Below, in pieces: positions 37,844 to 50,625 of a stretch of 64,000 nt of DNA. How positions within the stretch are numbered: position 1 is the stretch's first letter; every line of letters begins with the position of its first letter. The position numbers and the translations under genes were made by a program. A model generated the notes under the pieces. That model saw nothing but the letters and a program-made list of their open reading frames with translations. It searched no databases and had not been told where the DNA came from. Source of the DNA: Galbula dea (lineage: Eukaryota; Chordata; Aves; Piciformes; Galbulidae); the NCBI GenBank assembly GCA_013399015.1, contig VWZX01009189.1:310001-374000 (forward strand). Direction: 5' to 3'.

Positions 37844-40800
37844 CTGACATTTCCCACATGGCTTTCATGATTCAAATGCTGTGCTCAATAAAGCTTTTCT
37901 AATGCCACTGCAAATGGTTACAAATTCTGTTTTAACTGCCAGGAAAATACCTAAGATGCACAAAGTATAAGACATGGTACAATTGTCCTTCCACATTCTA
38001 AAAGGAATAGGACATTTTCCTTGTCATTCTCTGGATTACTTTGTGTATCCAGTGCAGATTTAACCAATTAGATTTGACAATTCTATATGAATATATGCAA
38101 GTAGCAGATATCTGTAATGACATTGTAATATTTTTTTCCCTTATCTTCACTATTAGCAACACTACCCAACAGGCAGGTGTTTACATTATAAATAAAGGAA
38201 ATTAAAGTAAATTTCAAGAGATACAGTTCAATCCTTCTCAGTATTCTGACCACAAAAATAGCTTGTTCATGACAACCTTTAGTTAGAAACATTACCTAGA
38301 AAACACAGATACATGGTTCCAGTCTCTCAAAACTTTGACCATTCTCCACAGAAGTCATTGGAGAAATGAAACTTTTAATGTGGGAGCAGTGGCCTGAATT
38401 TTGTGAAAGTCTAAATCTAGTTTCAGTTTTAAGCAGTTGATATTTGTAATACAATTATTTTCATCTTGGAGCCTCGAAGGGAAGCTGAGAGATTTGTAAA
38501 AATGTAAAAAACTATCATGCAAAATTAAGAGTGCAGTCAAGTGATTGTGTCACAAAAGCCTTTAAAATCCAGCTGGGTTGCTTTTCTTTACTGCTTAGCA
38601 TATTTTCAAGTAATTGTTGCATACAGGAATAGAGTTTTTCTTGCAGAAATTGTTTATTCAATTAAGCAATACTGAACTAAAACATACTTTTAAAATCTTC
38701 AAACTGAAATAGGATTCTATAAATATTTATGCAAATAAATGCAGAAAGTTCATCACATGGTTAAAAAGAAACACATGGCTTAGAACTGTTCCACTAAAAC
38801 ACTGGCACAGGGATCCTGCTTGTAAACAAAATGATTCAAGGACTCATTAAGTGCCCAAGCCTCCCAAGAATACCACAAACATTTTCTTGAGAATCTGAGT
38901 TTTCACAATGAATTTACACTACACCCTTATTAATTTTATTAAGTTGTATCAACAGAGGAATTGGTGAAGGAGAACCACATGGTACTACATCAGAACTTCC
39001 AGAAACTCTTCTAAGCTGGTATTCAGCAAACTGCATTCTCATAAAATGCAAAATAAGGAGAAAGATTCGAATTTTGAGTCAGACAAAAAAAATCACTGCA
39101 TGCAAATGGTCAATTCAGAGTTTGGCAGGGTTAATTTTGGACAATCCTGATGTTTCCATAACTGGCTGATGTCAAATGGTTAAGTTGTGAGACAGCAAAA
39201 CTGCAAAGCACAAAGCAGTATTTCTCTACTCATGGCAATTGATAAAGGGAGGTTGAACTAATGTAAACACTATGGGGTTTTGGGAAGAATAACATAAGCC
39301 ATTCCCATACTGAAATGGCTCAGAACAATGCTGATATAAATAAGCAGGCAATTAAATTTTCTCTTCTGGTTTCTTCTATTTTGAGCTATTCTAGAAAGAT
39401 TTCCATTTTCATTCTCTTTAGTTATACCACCAGTGATTCTCCTCCCTACAGCCCCTTCAGCTGAAGTGCCACTGCTAGCACAGACCTGACTCAGCAGACC
39501 TGGGTTCCTCACATCCCCAGCACTCTGCCAAGGAGCACCTTGTTGCTATCATGGGTCATGACGTGGGCTGGGGAGGCAATACTTTATCACTCTAAAGATT
39601 GTTCTTTCCCCACCTGAACACACTCCAGCCTCTGCATACCTCTGCCCTGCACACCTTCCCCTCCACTTTGTGGTTAGAATAGCACAGGGTAAAATAATCT
39701 GTGAGAGTTGAAAGATTAAAGTACAAAGAGCTTTTGAAGTGTGACTATATTAAAGGAAGGGGGAACTGTTGGAACAGAAAGTAAATGTCAGAGTGAAAGG
39801 GTGCACCTTCAAAGCCCATCCAGTGCACTATCCTTAAATATGTAAATATAAAAAAACTTATTAAAATACTAGATTTTATATTAGCATTTATAAAGCACAG
39901 GCTCAGAGTCCTTTTTATAATTCTGCTAAATCTCTCTTGCAATTTAATAAAAGAAGATATTCAGTGTTTGCACATGAGTAAAGACCCAATGGACCTGGGG
40001 TTCTTTAAGGTCTGCATGTGGGAAATGCAACCCTTTGACGTTATACAAAGGAAGGTTTTATTATTATGTTATTTCAGAATCATAAATGAAGTATTAGGGA
40101 ATTAACAAATTTACAAGCATTAGCAAATCATCTGGCATCTAGCTGCACAGCTTAGATCTGCTGTCATACTGCTTGACCATTTCACACCAAGCATATGCTC
40201 TTTATATTACACAAGTTACATATAAAACAAAGTGCAGCAAATACAATGTGTCATTCTGTGATCCTTGCTCCTGGTGTAAAACAATCTGTCTGTGCTTTCT
40301 AATACAAAACTATCAAAAGAAGAAAAGAGTCCTTCATTTGATGAACATGTATATTTTGCTGTGGAAATGATTAAAATTCCCACCTACCAGCAAGAGACTG
40401 TATTAGAACAGATTAAGTGAACATCCCAGTGGGTGCAGCAGGCTTCAGAGTGGATGACAGCAGCCTCAGAGAGCCCATGATTCATTACTATCTCCCAGTG
40501 AGAAAAAGAGAATTCTAAAAGGTGTTCCTGAATCAGAAATTTTCCTACTGATGAAATAATTTTGCTTAAATAATAAAAATCATCAAGAATGATGTTCAGA
40601 TTCTTTATTAATCCAGCATTACCTCCCTAGATTTCATGACAGAAAGCAAGTTATATTTTACACATCAGTTTTTCAACTTCATGCTTGTTATTTTTTACTG
40701 GTCTGGGATTGTTTCCTAAATAGAAGTGGCTTCCCAGAGAGAAAAAAGGATGACAACTGAAATTGGACCTTTATGAATCTTGATTAGTGAACCTTCAGCA

Positions 40801-41010
40801 CCATAAAGTTTTATATTTAGTGAAATTAAGACTGACAGCTATGGACTAGGAGCTATTAGGCATTAAAATATTAAACCACCACTTCTCCTTATTTCAGTGA
40901 AGTAAGATTCTTCTAACTCCCTGTTTTTATTAAATCATCAGTGACATATCAGCTGATTTCTTGTACTGGAAATTTACAATCATCAATGTACAGTAATGGT
41001 CTATTTACAA
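37844..41010. other. Unique intronic sequence
   Basis: AT-rich intron with no exon, RNA gene or repeat recognised. Confidence 0.4.
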
Positions 41011-41342
41011 GATCATAGGATCATAGGATTGTCAGAGTTGGAAGGGACCTCAAAGATCATCTCGTTCCAATCCCCCTGCCTGGCAGGGACAGGATCCACT
41101 AGATCAGGTTACCCAGGGCCCCATCAAGCCTTGTCTTAAAAGCTTCCAGGGATGAGGCCTTCACAATCCCTCTGGGCAACCTGTCCCACTGCCTAACCAC
41201 CCTCATAGTAAAGAACTTCTTCCTAATATCCAACCTAAATCTACCCTCCTCTAGCTTACACCCATTTCCCCTGGTTCTATCACTGTCTGACCTCCTAAAA
41301 AGTCCCTCACCAGCTTTCTTGTAAGCCCCCTTCATAGGCACT
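41011..41342 (-). mobile_element. CR1 LINE 3' fragment with intact-looking end of ORF2
   Basis: Begins on plus with the tail repeat gatcatag-gatcatag (41011-41026, rev-comp of two CR1 3' octamers). The 3' UTR and about 80 open codons of the ORF2 C-terminus follow on minus, with motifs SDRTRGNGCKL, FRLDIRKKFF, WDRLPRGIVK and AFKTRLDGALGNLI. The unbroken frame suggests this is among the youngest insertions here. The reverse-transcriptase core is absent (5' truncated). Confidence 0.93.
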
Positions 41343-42755
41343 TTCTCTTCAAGGTATTTTCAGTACTCATGCTAAAAGGTTTCTTAACAATAAATTAGTT
41401 TACTCTTCAGACAGTGCTGCTGAACATCACTGGGTCCAGTCAGTACCAGACCTAGGACCCAGCAAAGTGGTTGCATATTCTTCTCTGCTCATGCTCTCTT
41501 GCTATGCATCCTTAGCTGCTGCTTATCAGGTATTTATCATCCTCCTCATTGCAGCATGTTTTTAACATATCTGTATGCATGCAGACAAATCATCTCTTCA
41601 AAAATATAGCTTGATCTCTTCATAATTAGACCAAAAGTGAATAAATTATTGATATACAAGCTGCCACAAGGGCTGATACTTAGTTCAGAAAGTGGGTTTT
41701 GTGGTAAATGGTGCAGCAGTGAATTACATGATCTAAGATCAGTTCCTGTGAAAGCACAGACCACACAAAGAAGCAAGAATGGAATTTTCACTAAGCTCTG
41801 CACACTTTAGATCTGGGACTGAAACAGTTTGTGATAAGGAATACAATCAAAGATGTAAGGACTAGCCAGACCACCAGCAGAATGAGCACTGGAGCACTTC
41901 AATTTTGGAGTCATTCAACAAATGAAGGAACTGTGTCATTTTACTGAAGGACAGTTAGTTTTGCTAAACTTGACCAAGTAAGATCCAGTGTATTAACAGC
42001 TGACAAACAAGAGAATGTTTTTCCTAGCTTCCACAGCAGTTTTATGAGACACTTCATGTTAGTAAAATCTCTTTAGAGATAATTAGTCTGGGGAAATCAG
42101 CATTTCTTTCTTTATACCTCAGCACTAGATGGAGCATATGAAGCATCTAACAATTTCCTCTCTCCTCCTATTTTGCAACACAAAACATCCTCAATTTCAT
42201 TCCAGCACCTTTATTAGTACATATGATCTATTTTGCCCCAAAATATTTCCTTGTAAGCCAACTTCCAGCTGTGATGACAAAACAGGTATTAGAAGATGGG
42301 AGAAAATGACAGGGCTGTTTGTTCAGTATAAGGTCTTGCAATAGAACAGCTTTTCAAGATTTGAGATTTGGCTTAAATGGCTGCCTCACTTCTAAACCAA
42401 AATAAGAACTTACAAAAGCAACGGTTCTCCTTCCAAAACAGTTGGAAGAAAAGAGGAAAAAAACCTGCCTAGATATGCATACTAATAGTACATTCAATCA
42501 GTTACCCAATTATTCTCTTTATACTCCAATACTCCATGTAAATCTACAGCAAACCAGCACATTTCAATCCCCACTACTGCTACTGCCACTTACTAATGTG
42601 CTACATGGTTTTTATAAATGGTGTTTATGTGACTACCATTTTTCTTGGATTTGCCTCTTCTTCTTCTCAGACATGTCTGTGCTGATGTATGGTCAGTGCA
42701 GACTCAATCCAGATTCCTGCTTCTTTTCTAGATTCAAAGCTAACATTTTCCTTCC
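41343..42755. other. Unique intronic sequence
   Basis: No exon or repeat recognised. Short minus and plus open frames only. Confidence 0.4.
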
Positions 42756-43260
42756 ATAGGGAGCACCAGGGAGCAGGATGGGCACAGCTGGCCACACTTG
42801 ACAAAGGGACAGCAGATGGGGCCAGGAACAGAGGAAGGGCACAGGGAACAGCAGCAATGTCTGGACACCTGAGTTTGGGGATCCTGAAGAAGGTGAAAGG
42901 GAGGGCAGGGAAACCTTGGTAGAAGATTTGGGCAAGAAGGGGGAAATGTTTAGGGTACATAAGGCAACAGCTCTGATGGGAGATATTAATGGAAAGGTAA
43001 CAAGGTGTTGAAGTGGAGAGGTGAGGAGAAGGGGATATGTCTGAGCTGGGGATAGCCTAAGAGGCTGGCTGTGGGTGACAGGAATAGCTAGGAAGCAGGA
43101 ACTGTAGACAGAGAAGTTTCATGGAGCTCTGAAAGAGAGAATTAGGAGAATTTGAGCTCTGGAGCAGGAAGAGGAGCCGAAGACTTAGGTAAATGGTTGC
43201 TCTAGGGCAAAAAGTATGGAGGAAAAAACCCCAACTTTGGAGAGCAGAGACTCTAAGATA
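42756..43260 (+). other. Purine-rich, G-rich segment of unknown origin
   Basis: For about 500 bp the plus strand is strongly biased to A and G (repeated gggag, gaagg, aggag blocks) and richer in G than the flanking intron. No unit repeats, no known transposon and no exon are visible. Overlapping open frames occur in several registers (42667-42960 minus, 42689-42922 plus), as expected where one base class dominates and stops are rare. Confidence 0.5.
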
Positions 43261-44225
43261 AGATTACCAAGGAAAATGCTGTCCTGGCACTCTTAAAACT
43301 GGCAGCTCCGCCTATCTTTTGCCCCCTCATGGCATGACATTTTTTCATCAGACTCCTAGTTAAAACAATAGTAAAGACCAGTTGATGGAAATGTACAATA
43401 TTGACTGTGTATGTTGAGGATTATTGACATTTTCCCTCCCCTTGATCATAACATTTCTGCTAAGCTGTGAAAAACATGAATAAAAATATAAGTAAATTAA
43501 AATGAAATGTACATAGAATATTGAGAGTGTATTATGAGGCTGATGCTGCAATATCTGTTGGGTAAACACAAAATACAGCTGCCTAACAACAGCCATTGAA
43601 ATTTATAAGTATCCCAATAAACTCTGCTTCTTGTTGCTGCTAAGGCCAGTTTCAGTTTCCATGGAAACAGATGATGGATTGCCAAAAATGAGATTTGATG
43701 TTTTAAAATAATCAGTGATTTGAACTGGTGATTATTATGAAAGTGATGCACTCTTCTTCCAGTGAGGAGATATTATGCTGGGAGTAGGAAAAGAACACAT
43801 GGCAGCTGGCAGACAGCAAGAGAGTTGTTGAAGCTCTTGCAAATGGCATTGGTTGCTGAATCACAACAGCAAATGCAGTTTCTTGAAAAATCATTGGGCA
43901 AAATCTAGCAAAATCCTATTTTAAAAAGTGACCAGCCTTTGAGGGCTTTGGAGGAAACTACATAAAATGTTGTGGTGGCTTCAGTGCTTTCAAGTGCTTT
44001 TCCTAAACAAGGTCTCCTTTATACCTCTACTTTGAGAGATCAAGCAGCCAGGAACATGCAAGCTAAAAATTGCTAGGGTGTTTCTTCTGCTTTTTCAGCT
44101 ATGAATGTATTTGTCAACTACACATTAGGTCCCAATCCTATTAGTTAGCCACTACAAACTAAGACAAGACATTGGCAACGTCCAGTTTTAGAGTGCCCAG
44201 AGGGTAGGTCCAGAGGAGACGTGTC
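43261..44225. other. Unique intronic sequence
   Basis: No exon or repeat recognised. It holds the short GTTTCCATGGAAAC palindrome listed separately. Confidence 0.4.
43655..43668. promoter_or_regulatory. Perfect palindrome GTTTCCATGGAAAC (RFX/X-box-like)
   Basis: A 14-bp perfect palindrome of two GTTTCC half-sites. It resembles the palindromic X-box bound by RFX factors (consensus close to GTTRCCATGGYAAC), with a T at the usual purine position. Binding is inference. Confidence 0.3.
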
Positions 44226-44226
44226 T

Positions 44227-44259
44227 GGGAGGGGTCAGGGGCAATATCAGAGGGTTGGG
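44227..44259 (+). other. G-quadruplex-like motif
   Basis: Five G-runs of at least three (44227-44229, 44231-44234, 44238-44241, 44252-44254, 44257-44259) with one loop of about 10 nt. The plus strand is the template strand for the Sidekick transcript. Folding is only predicted from the pattern. Confidence 0.4.
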
Positions 44260-44467
44260 TAGGAGTTTGAATTGAGAGGTCAGTAAGGTTTTGAGGGAAG
44301 AAATTACAGAAGGGTGAGGCAGCTCACAGGACAGGCATAGGGGCTTCTCTTATGTTTTGGGGAGGCTGGCTTTTGTCCCTGGGGGGCTTCACAACCAGGT
44401 GGTGACATGAGCATGGGCCACGCTCTCAGAACAATGGCACTCCCTCTGCCACACAAGTGAAAGCTGA

Positions 44468-44700
44468 AGACCACCACACTGCCAGACTGCAGTCTTCCCA
44501 ACTCCTCCTCATCCACCCACTCCTTCTCCTAGGATCTGTGACCATTTCCCCAGGTCATACCATCTTCTAAGTTCCCCTCTGTCTTTTCTTTCCCCCACAC
44601 AATCCATCTCTCCCCCATTATCCACAGACTTTACATATGTGCCTGTCTTGACCCAGCTATGGTTTCTTCCCTCCTGTGCTGACAGCATGCATCAGGCAGG
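44468..44700 (+). other. Pyrimidine-rich segment
   Basis: The plus strand is dominated by C and T (cttcccaactcctcctc, tttctttcccccac), the reverse bias of the purine-rich block 1.2 kb to its left. No repeat unit or exon is visible. Confidence 0.45.
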
Positions 44701-47391
44701 TGGTAGGAGAGGAGAGGCATAGACATGCTACAGTATTGCCCTTTTCTTGACACTGCTAAGAGGAAAACTAGGCTGGATCTATTCTACTCTTTCCTCACTC
44801 TATTGACAAGAGTTTAGAGGGAAAAGCAAATAGAATAAAGCTGAGCAAGCAAGTGGTGACTGTGGTCACCCCAATAAACAGATGCCTGGTCTATGTCTAG
44901 AATTGGTCTTGAACTGTAAAACAACAGATTTGTGTAAAACATACAAAAAGCTACAGGCATGTATTAAGAAATGAAAGGTAGTGCTAACATGCAGCAGACA
45001 AACAGATTTCATATGAATATTAGTAGTTTGATCTTTTTTCTCACTTCCAATGGCAAGATGCCTTCACAAAGTTTCACCAGAGCCAAGAATCACCCTTCTC
45101 ATACAGCTCAGACAGACCCATGAAACCTCAGACAGGCATTCACAATTTATTTAAATTCGTTTGGAGTCTGTTAGATGAAGGCCAAACATAAAACAGCTGA
45201 AGATTCCACTCACAACTAAGGATCAGAGATAAGCCATAGGCAGGCTGCCAGCTTCTTCCTTTTTCTGCAGCATTAATTAATGTAAGGTCTGCTTCACAGT
45301 TCCTACCATGTACCAAATTCTTTAAATTCAAGCTGAATACTGTTAACAAAGTAGACATGATGCAAATCAACCACAAAAGCCACAATGCATCCCCAGAGTG
45401 CAAAGTTTTGTGGGTTTGTTCTCTTCCTGATTCACACAAAGCTTTTCAATATGAAAATAAATCTGCCCAAAAAAAAAGGCTGTAAAATCATTCTACATAA
45501 ATCTGTGCTATAAAATTACAAACTTATGTCTTCACACCTTTGTACATCATACAAAAATCCACTAGAATCAGGAGGAAAGGCAGCATTTGTCCCTTTCTGC
45601 AGAGAAAGAAAATTATTAAAGCTTTGTAGTATACAGCCATCAGTACTGACAGATACATTTTACTCCAGTCAGTTTTGATTAATAGAAGTCAATTGGTAAA
45701 CTAAGACATTACCTTCTGCTATATTTCATAAGTCACAAGTGTTTTGCATCTATTTCCATAAAAACAGAGTTATGTGAGGGGTCACAGAAGATAAATTATC
45801 CACAGGGATTTGTGAACAATTGCCACTTTTAAAGCACAAAGCTATAGTTTTCTTTTGCTTATTTGCTTTCAAGAATGACTGCAATACTTTTAAATAGTCT
45901 TATAGTGGCTGCTTATTAAAACATCATAGATAGAATAATTCAAAGATGGACAGAAAAAATGTTTTTCCACAAAAGCACATTAGTTTTTAAGAGATTATGC
46001 TCAAGATTTGTCCCTAACATCATAATTATTTCTGATTAAGAAATGCAGCAGATGCAAGAAGTGAGCCCCAAAGTACAATCAAAATGAATCTTCATATTTA
46101 CCCACCTCTAAATTGGAAATGATTTTTCAAACATAGAGTATAGTTCATTTTCAAGGAGTTATGCTATAAACACTTGTTTCGTAGTCCATATTTTCTCTCT
46201 CAAAGTACATTTGTCCCCAGAAAGCAACAAACTCATAAATCAATTTCTGCTGCAAGCTGTGATAACTAAATCATACTTAGAGCAAAAAGGTTTCCTTCTA
46301 GTGACACTTCCATTCTCTTTGTTTTACAAATTCCAAATCTATGATTAATAAATGTAGCAGCCCATAAAATGACTTTGTTCTTCAAATGTGATCTTCTTAA
46401 GAAAAACAATATCCAACAATCATATTTTCCTCTTAGAGACTGATCTTTAAAGTTTTATTGAAATTTACAGCTGTTGAAGATGGTGCTGAAAGATACTGGG
46501 AGCAGCTGAGGCCCATTAAAACACAATATTAGTTTCAAGCACCCACTCTTTTTCTAGCAGAAATTATGGATTTAGCAGTGCTAGCATGCTGGCAGCAACC
46601 TCCCCTGCCTTATGAAAAAAATATATATTAAAAAAGCCTCTGTGGTTTGTGGCCCAAATTTGTAATGAAACATATTGGTCAAATCCCAAAATGTGCCTCG
46701 TATCTCATCAGCTGAAGTGTCTCTCTTAGGAGGAATTCCCTTCCAAGTAAGCCTTGCTAAAAGGTTTGTTCTTTGGCAGCCATTCTTCTCCTGTATCTCT
46801 TCCACCCTATGATGAGCAGTGTTGCTCCAACGCACCCTGAATTCAGCACACACATGGTCCCCAAACACAACTCAGTCTCTCTCTCTCCCTTCATCTACCA
46901 ACACAGGAGGTTTCACCCTAAAAGTTAATGGGTCTGAATAAATTAATTTTTGAAACATATGCTTAAACCTTGTGGCAAACAAATTATAAGCAGGAAGAAA
47001 AACAGTGAGGTTGAATCTAGACAAGTCAAACAGCTTTAGAAAATAATCCTGGGATTTGCTTACCCTGAGGTCTTAACGTTTTCCTCTAGTGAACACAATA
47101 GACAACATAGTCAAAGCAGTCCACTGACAGCATCCAGGACTCCTCAAACTGAGTACCAGAAGAAATGATGGGAGATTTCCCTACAGTATTTCATATGCAT
47201 ATGAGCCTTGGGGATAACAGCAAAAGTTTAGGTAAGATGATTCCTAGTGCTGCCTGTTCCTTCAAATTGGAAGTACTCAATGCAGAATTTTGCCTAAATA
47301 AATGAATACCAGGGTGCTAATGAACTTCAGTTTAAGGAAATAATTTAATTCCACAAAATGCTCTTCATTTTCAGGTACTACCTTTAAAATC
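44701..47391. other. Unique intronic sequence
   Basis: Open frames of 99 codons (45140-45439 minus) and 95 codons (46581-46868 minus) occur, but neither matches a family I recognise. No splice pair supports them as exons. A short CT run lies at about 46870-46888. Confidence 0.4.
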
Positions 47392-47747
47392 AATCACAGA
47401 ATCATAGACTGGTTTGGGTTGGAAGGGACCTTAAAGACCATCTAGTTCCAACACCCCCGCCACGGGCAGGGACACCTTCCACTAAACTAGGCTGCTCAAA
47501 GCCCCAGCCAACCTGGTCCTGAACACTGCCAGGGATGGGACATCTACAACTCTTTTGGGCAGCCTGTGCCAGTGCTTCACCACCCTCACAGTGAAGAACT
47601 TCTTCCTTGCATCTAACCTAAATCCACCCCCTTGCAGTTTCAGCCATAACCCCTTGTCTTATCACTAAATCCCCCTCCAGTATTCCTGTAGGAGGACTCC
47701 TTGAAGTACTGTTAAGGCTGCTCTAAGTTCTATATTGTGGAGCCTGT
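47392..47747 (-). mobile_element. CR1 LINE 3' fragment, about 355 bp
   Basis: The plus strand starts aatcacagaatcatagact, runs through gggttggaagggacctta, ccatctagttccaacaccc and gcagcctgtgccagtg, and extends to gctgctctaagttc and ggagcctg. It thus keeps the 3' UTR and a longer piece of the ORF2 C-terminal region. The ORF2 frame is interrupted. It lies in the opposite orientation to the CR1 at 50.1 kb. Confidence 0.92.
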
Positions 47748-50095
47748 AAAAGATATGGACAGATAAAAACAGCTTCTTTTTTGGTCACCTCTCTTCCTGC
47801 TGAGAGATGTCACTCCATAATGTTAGGAGACTTAAGGGATCTGCAAACTGTGGGGTTTTAAAAGTGCTGCTCAACTAACAGGCTAGAGAGCAGGCACTCT
47901 CGGAATTTATTGTTCACTAATGCTAATCAGCACAAGTTTAATTAAAGTATTATCCAGTGTATGTGAAAAGTAATTAGGTGCAACTAACCTAAGTTGTATG
48001 ACAGGCTGGTATTTGTGGAGAAATGTATTGCTGGCATTAGAACTGCTCCTATATAAATGAAGTGCTGTTTGTTTTTCAATGAAAAATATACACGTGGCAC
48101 ATTAAGTGAGCTGCTATCATCAAGGCAAAACCTAATCTAATGTTAATATCAGCTCAAGAGCTGATGTATTATTCCTAGATATTTTAATTTTCTCATCTTT
48201 TAAATCCTATTTAGCTACAGTACTTTTTTCTGAGACTATCATTAATATATTAACAATTTTACCTTAACAAATGGTTAGTAAATCTGCATCAGCTTTGCTT
48301 ATTTGCAAGGCATTAAGTGTGTACAAAACCACAGCAAGTCATATTTGACAGCTGCTTGTGCCTAACATATTTTCATTCCAAAATATGTCAGCACATTTAT
48401 TCTCTGGAAGAGTTAGTAATGACCACACACATTCAAATGCATAATGAATTGTCCTTAGTGCAAAAATAGATATTAAACTCATGTATACCTAAAGGCAATG
48501 CAATTCATCTTCCCTGTCTAGTGGGATTAAGTGCATTTGTGAAGTGTTTTGGTTCATTAACAGTTAACTAAGTGATAAAATGCCCACCCAGCTGAAAGGG
48601 ACACTCCAGAACTACCTTTATACACCAAAAACGAACCTTTCTGGTTTGTGTCAGATATAACACCACTAACAAAAGACTTAATATTCATCTAACTGCAGCC
48701 TGCTAGAGCAAAAAAATAGCTTCACTGTAAGAAAGCTAATGAAGACACTAATAATGTCTTCTTAGTGGAAGTTTTCTTCTTAAAAAGAAACCAACATAAT
48801 AAATGAACACAGTAAATGAATTGATGGCTAGAAGGAACCTTTTCTGTGAGAAATCCTTCACTTAGAACAGGTAAAAAATCCTCTAAAAGTACTAAGAATA
48901 TAATTCCTCAATACCACAACTGCAAGGCAGCTGTAGACCTTGGTGATGCTACTGTCCTTTGTGTCTCTCCAAGGTACCATCCATGCCTCCTGTAAAGAAA
49001 GGTAAATGTGCTCTGCTTTTAAGTTTGATGAAGCACAAGGCAAGCTGAAGACTTGACATCTCAGAGCAGCAATTTCTTTTGCTGCTGTTACCTTTAGAGA
49101 AGCTATTGTTTTCTGCAAGATGTGAGGGTAAACAGGCAAAATCATCCCATCAGTCAAGAGCCTGGATAACAGTGCAGTTGTAATTCCACATTAGTCTACT
49201 GGTGGATTTGGAGAACATTCATCTGTCTAGCTGTAACTTGAAGTCTTCTCTAAAACTTCTTAGGAAACTTTCAGGTAAGATAATAATAAAAACCATCCCA
49301 ACCCCCAATCCCTCTCCTTGTTTATTTTCTCTTGCTGTTGATCTTTTAGTCTTCTCTCTGGTTTTCCACCTCATTTTTCTAGCATCTAATACAGCTTCTT
49401 TCTCATGGTCTAGAAACTACTCTTCTAAAACACCAAGCTGAGGCTCTGGTGACAGATCAATTCCAAAAGCCAAAATGAATGTACATGCACATGGCACTAA
49501 GTGGAGGGGGAGAAAATTTCAGAACTTAAATTTTTAAATACATGCCATCATGACACACTAGCTCTGCTGCAGATTTGTTAGTTGCCTTAAGACATAAACT
49601 ATAACAACAACCCCATGAGTGCACACAGGTCATTTGCTTCACATTTGAATATTACACAGGGATTTGTTGACTTTACATGCCCACCCTTTTAGAAGGAATC
49701 TGTCATATTGTTCTTTTTTTCTTTTCTGGGGAACTTTAGCAAAATATGTCACCAAGACTACTAAAAATGGGAAATAATGCACAGTTACTTGCTGCAAAAT
49801 TCCATCATAAGCTACACTACCAGTTAAACTAAACAGAATATCCACTTTGAAAAAAAATTGCCCCCTCAAGGAAAACATTCTCCTAGGAAATATCACAGCC
49901 GTGCACACTCACAAAGTAGAAGGATTACCATTTGACTGAAAAAGGGAAAACCTAACTGATCCAACTTTTTCTTTTTCTCTTTTCCCCAGTCTAAACAGTT
50001 TTCAATCTCATGATCACTAAGAGAAACAGGAAATTATAGGCTTGATACACCTGTCTTCTGACAGTACATTCTGTTACATCAGAATTGAGGAATTT
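47748..50095. other. Unique intronic sequence with a conserved-looking AT-rich part
   Basis: No exon or transposon. The stretch around 47.9-48.6 kb is AT-rich and non-repetitive, with a short palindrome at 48148-48165 (atcagctc-aa-gagctgat). A 99-codon minus frame at 48858-49157 is unrecognised and unsupported. Confidence 0.4.
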
Positions 50096-50625
50096 CTGCT
50101 CTGGTGAGACCTTACCTGAAGTGCTGTGTCCAGCTCTGGAGTTCTCAGCACAGGAAAGACACAGACCTGCTGGAGAGAGTCCAGAGGAAGCCACAGAAGT
50201 GATCTGAGAGCTAGAACCCCTCTGCTGGGGTTACAGGCTGAGAGAGCTGGGGTTGTTCAGTCTAGAGAAGGCTCCAGGGAGACCTTACTGCAGCCTTTCA
50301 CTACTTAAACGGGGCCTAGAAGATAGGGAGGGACTTCTTAGCAGGACCTGTTATGACAGAACAAGGGGTGATGGTTTTAAACTAATAAAGGAGAGATTTA
50401 GACCAGAGATGATAATTTTTTCCACACTGAGAGGGTGAAACACTGGCCCAGGTTGCCCAGAGAGGTGATAGGTGTCCCATCCCTGGAACCTTTCCAGGTC
50501 AGGTTGTCTGGGGCTCTGAGCAATCTGCTCCAGTTGATAATGTCCCTGCTTACTGCAGGGGGGTTGGACTAGATGACCTTTAAAGGTCCCTTCTAACCTA
50601 AACTATTCTATGATTCCATGATCTG
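50096..50625 (+). mobile_element. CR1 LINE 3' fragment, about 530 bp
   Basis: Begins within ORF2 (gctctggtgagacc) and runs through gagagagtccagaggaagcc, gagagctggggttgttcag and gacagaacaaggggtgatgg to the 3' UTR ggggttggactagatgacct and tail tctatgattccatgatctg. Translation gives CR1 motifs (RLRELGLFSLEKA, YDRTRGDGFKL) broken by a stop and frameshifts. This copy and the four other plus-strand LINE copies are antisense to the Sidekick gene. Confidence 0.93.

Noticed and set aside
41099..41341. 80-codon clean open frame that could be taken for a small gene
   Set aside because: It is the C-terminal end of CR1 ORF2 in a truncated element. The same applies to the frames at 20029-20265, 54898-55080, 50253-50438 and 59899-60492.
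46581..46868. 95-codon minus-strand frame, in the same sense as the gene
   Set aside because: No recognisable Ig or fibronectin motif and no fitting acceptor/donor pair with the required phase.
48858..49157. 99-codon minus-strand frame
   Set aside because: No family recognised, no splice signals, no conservation evidence available here.
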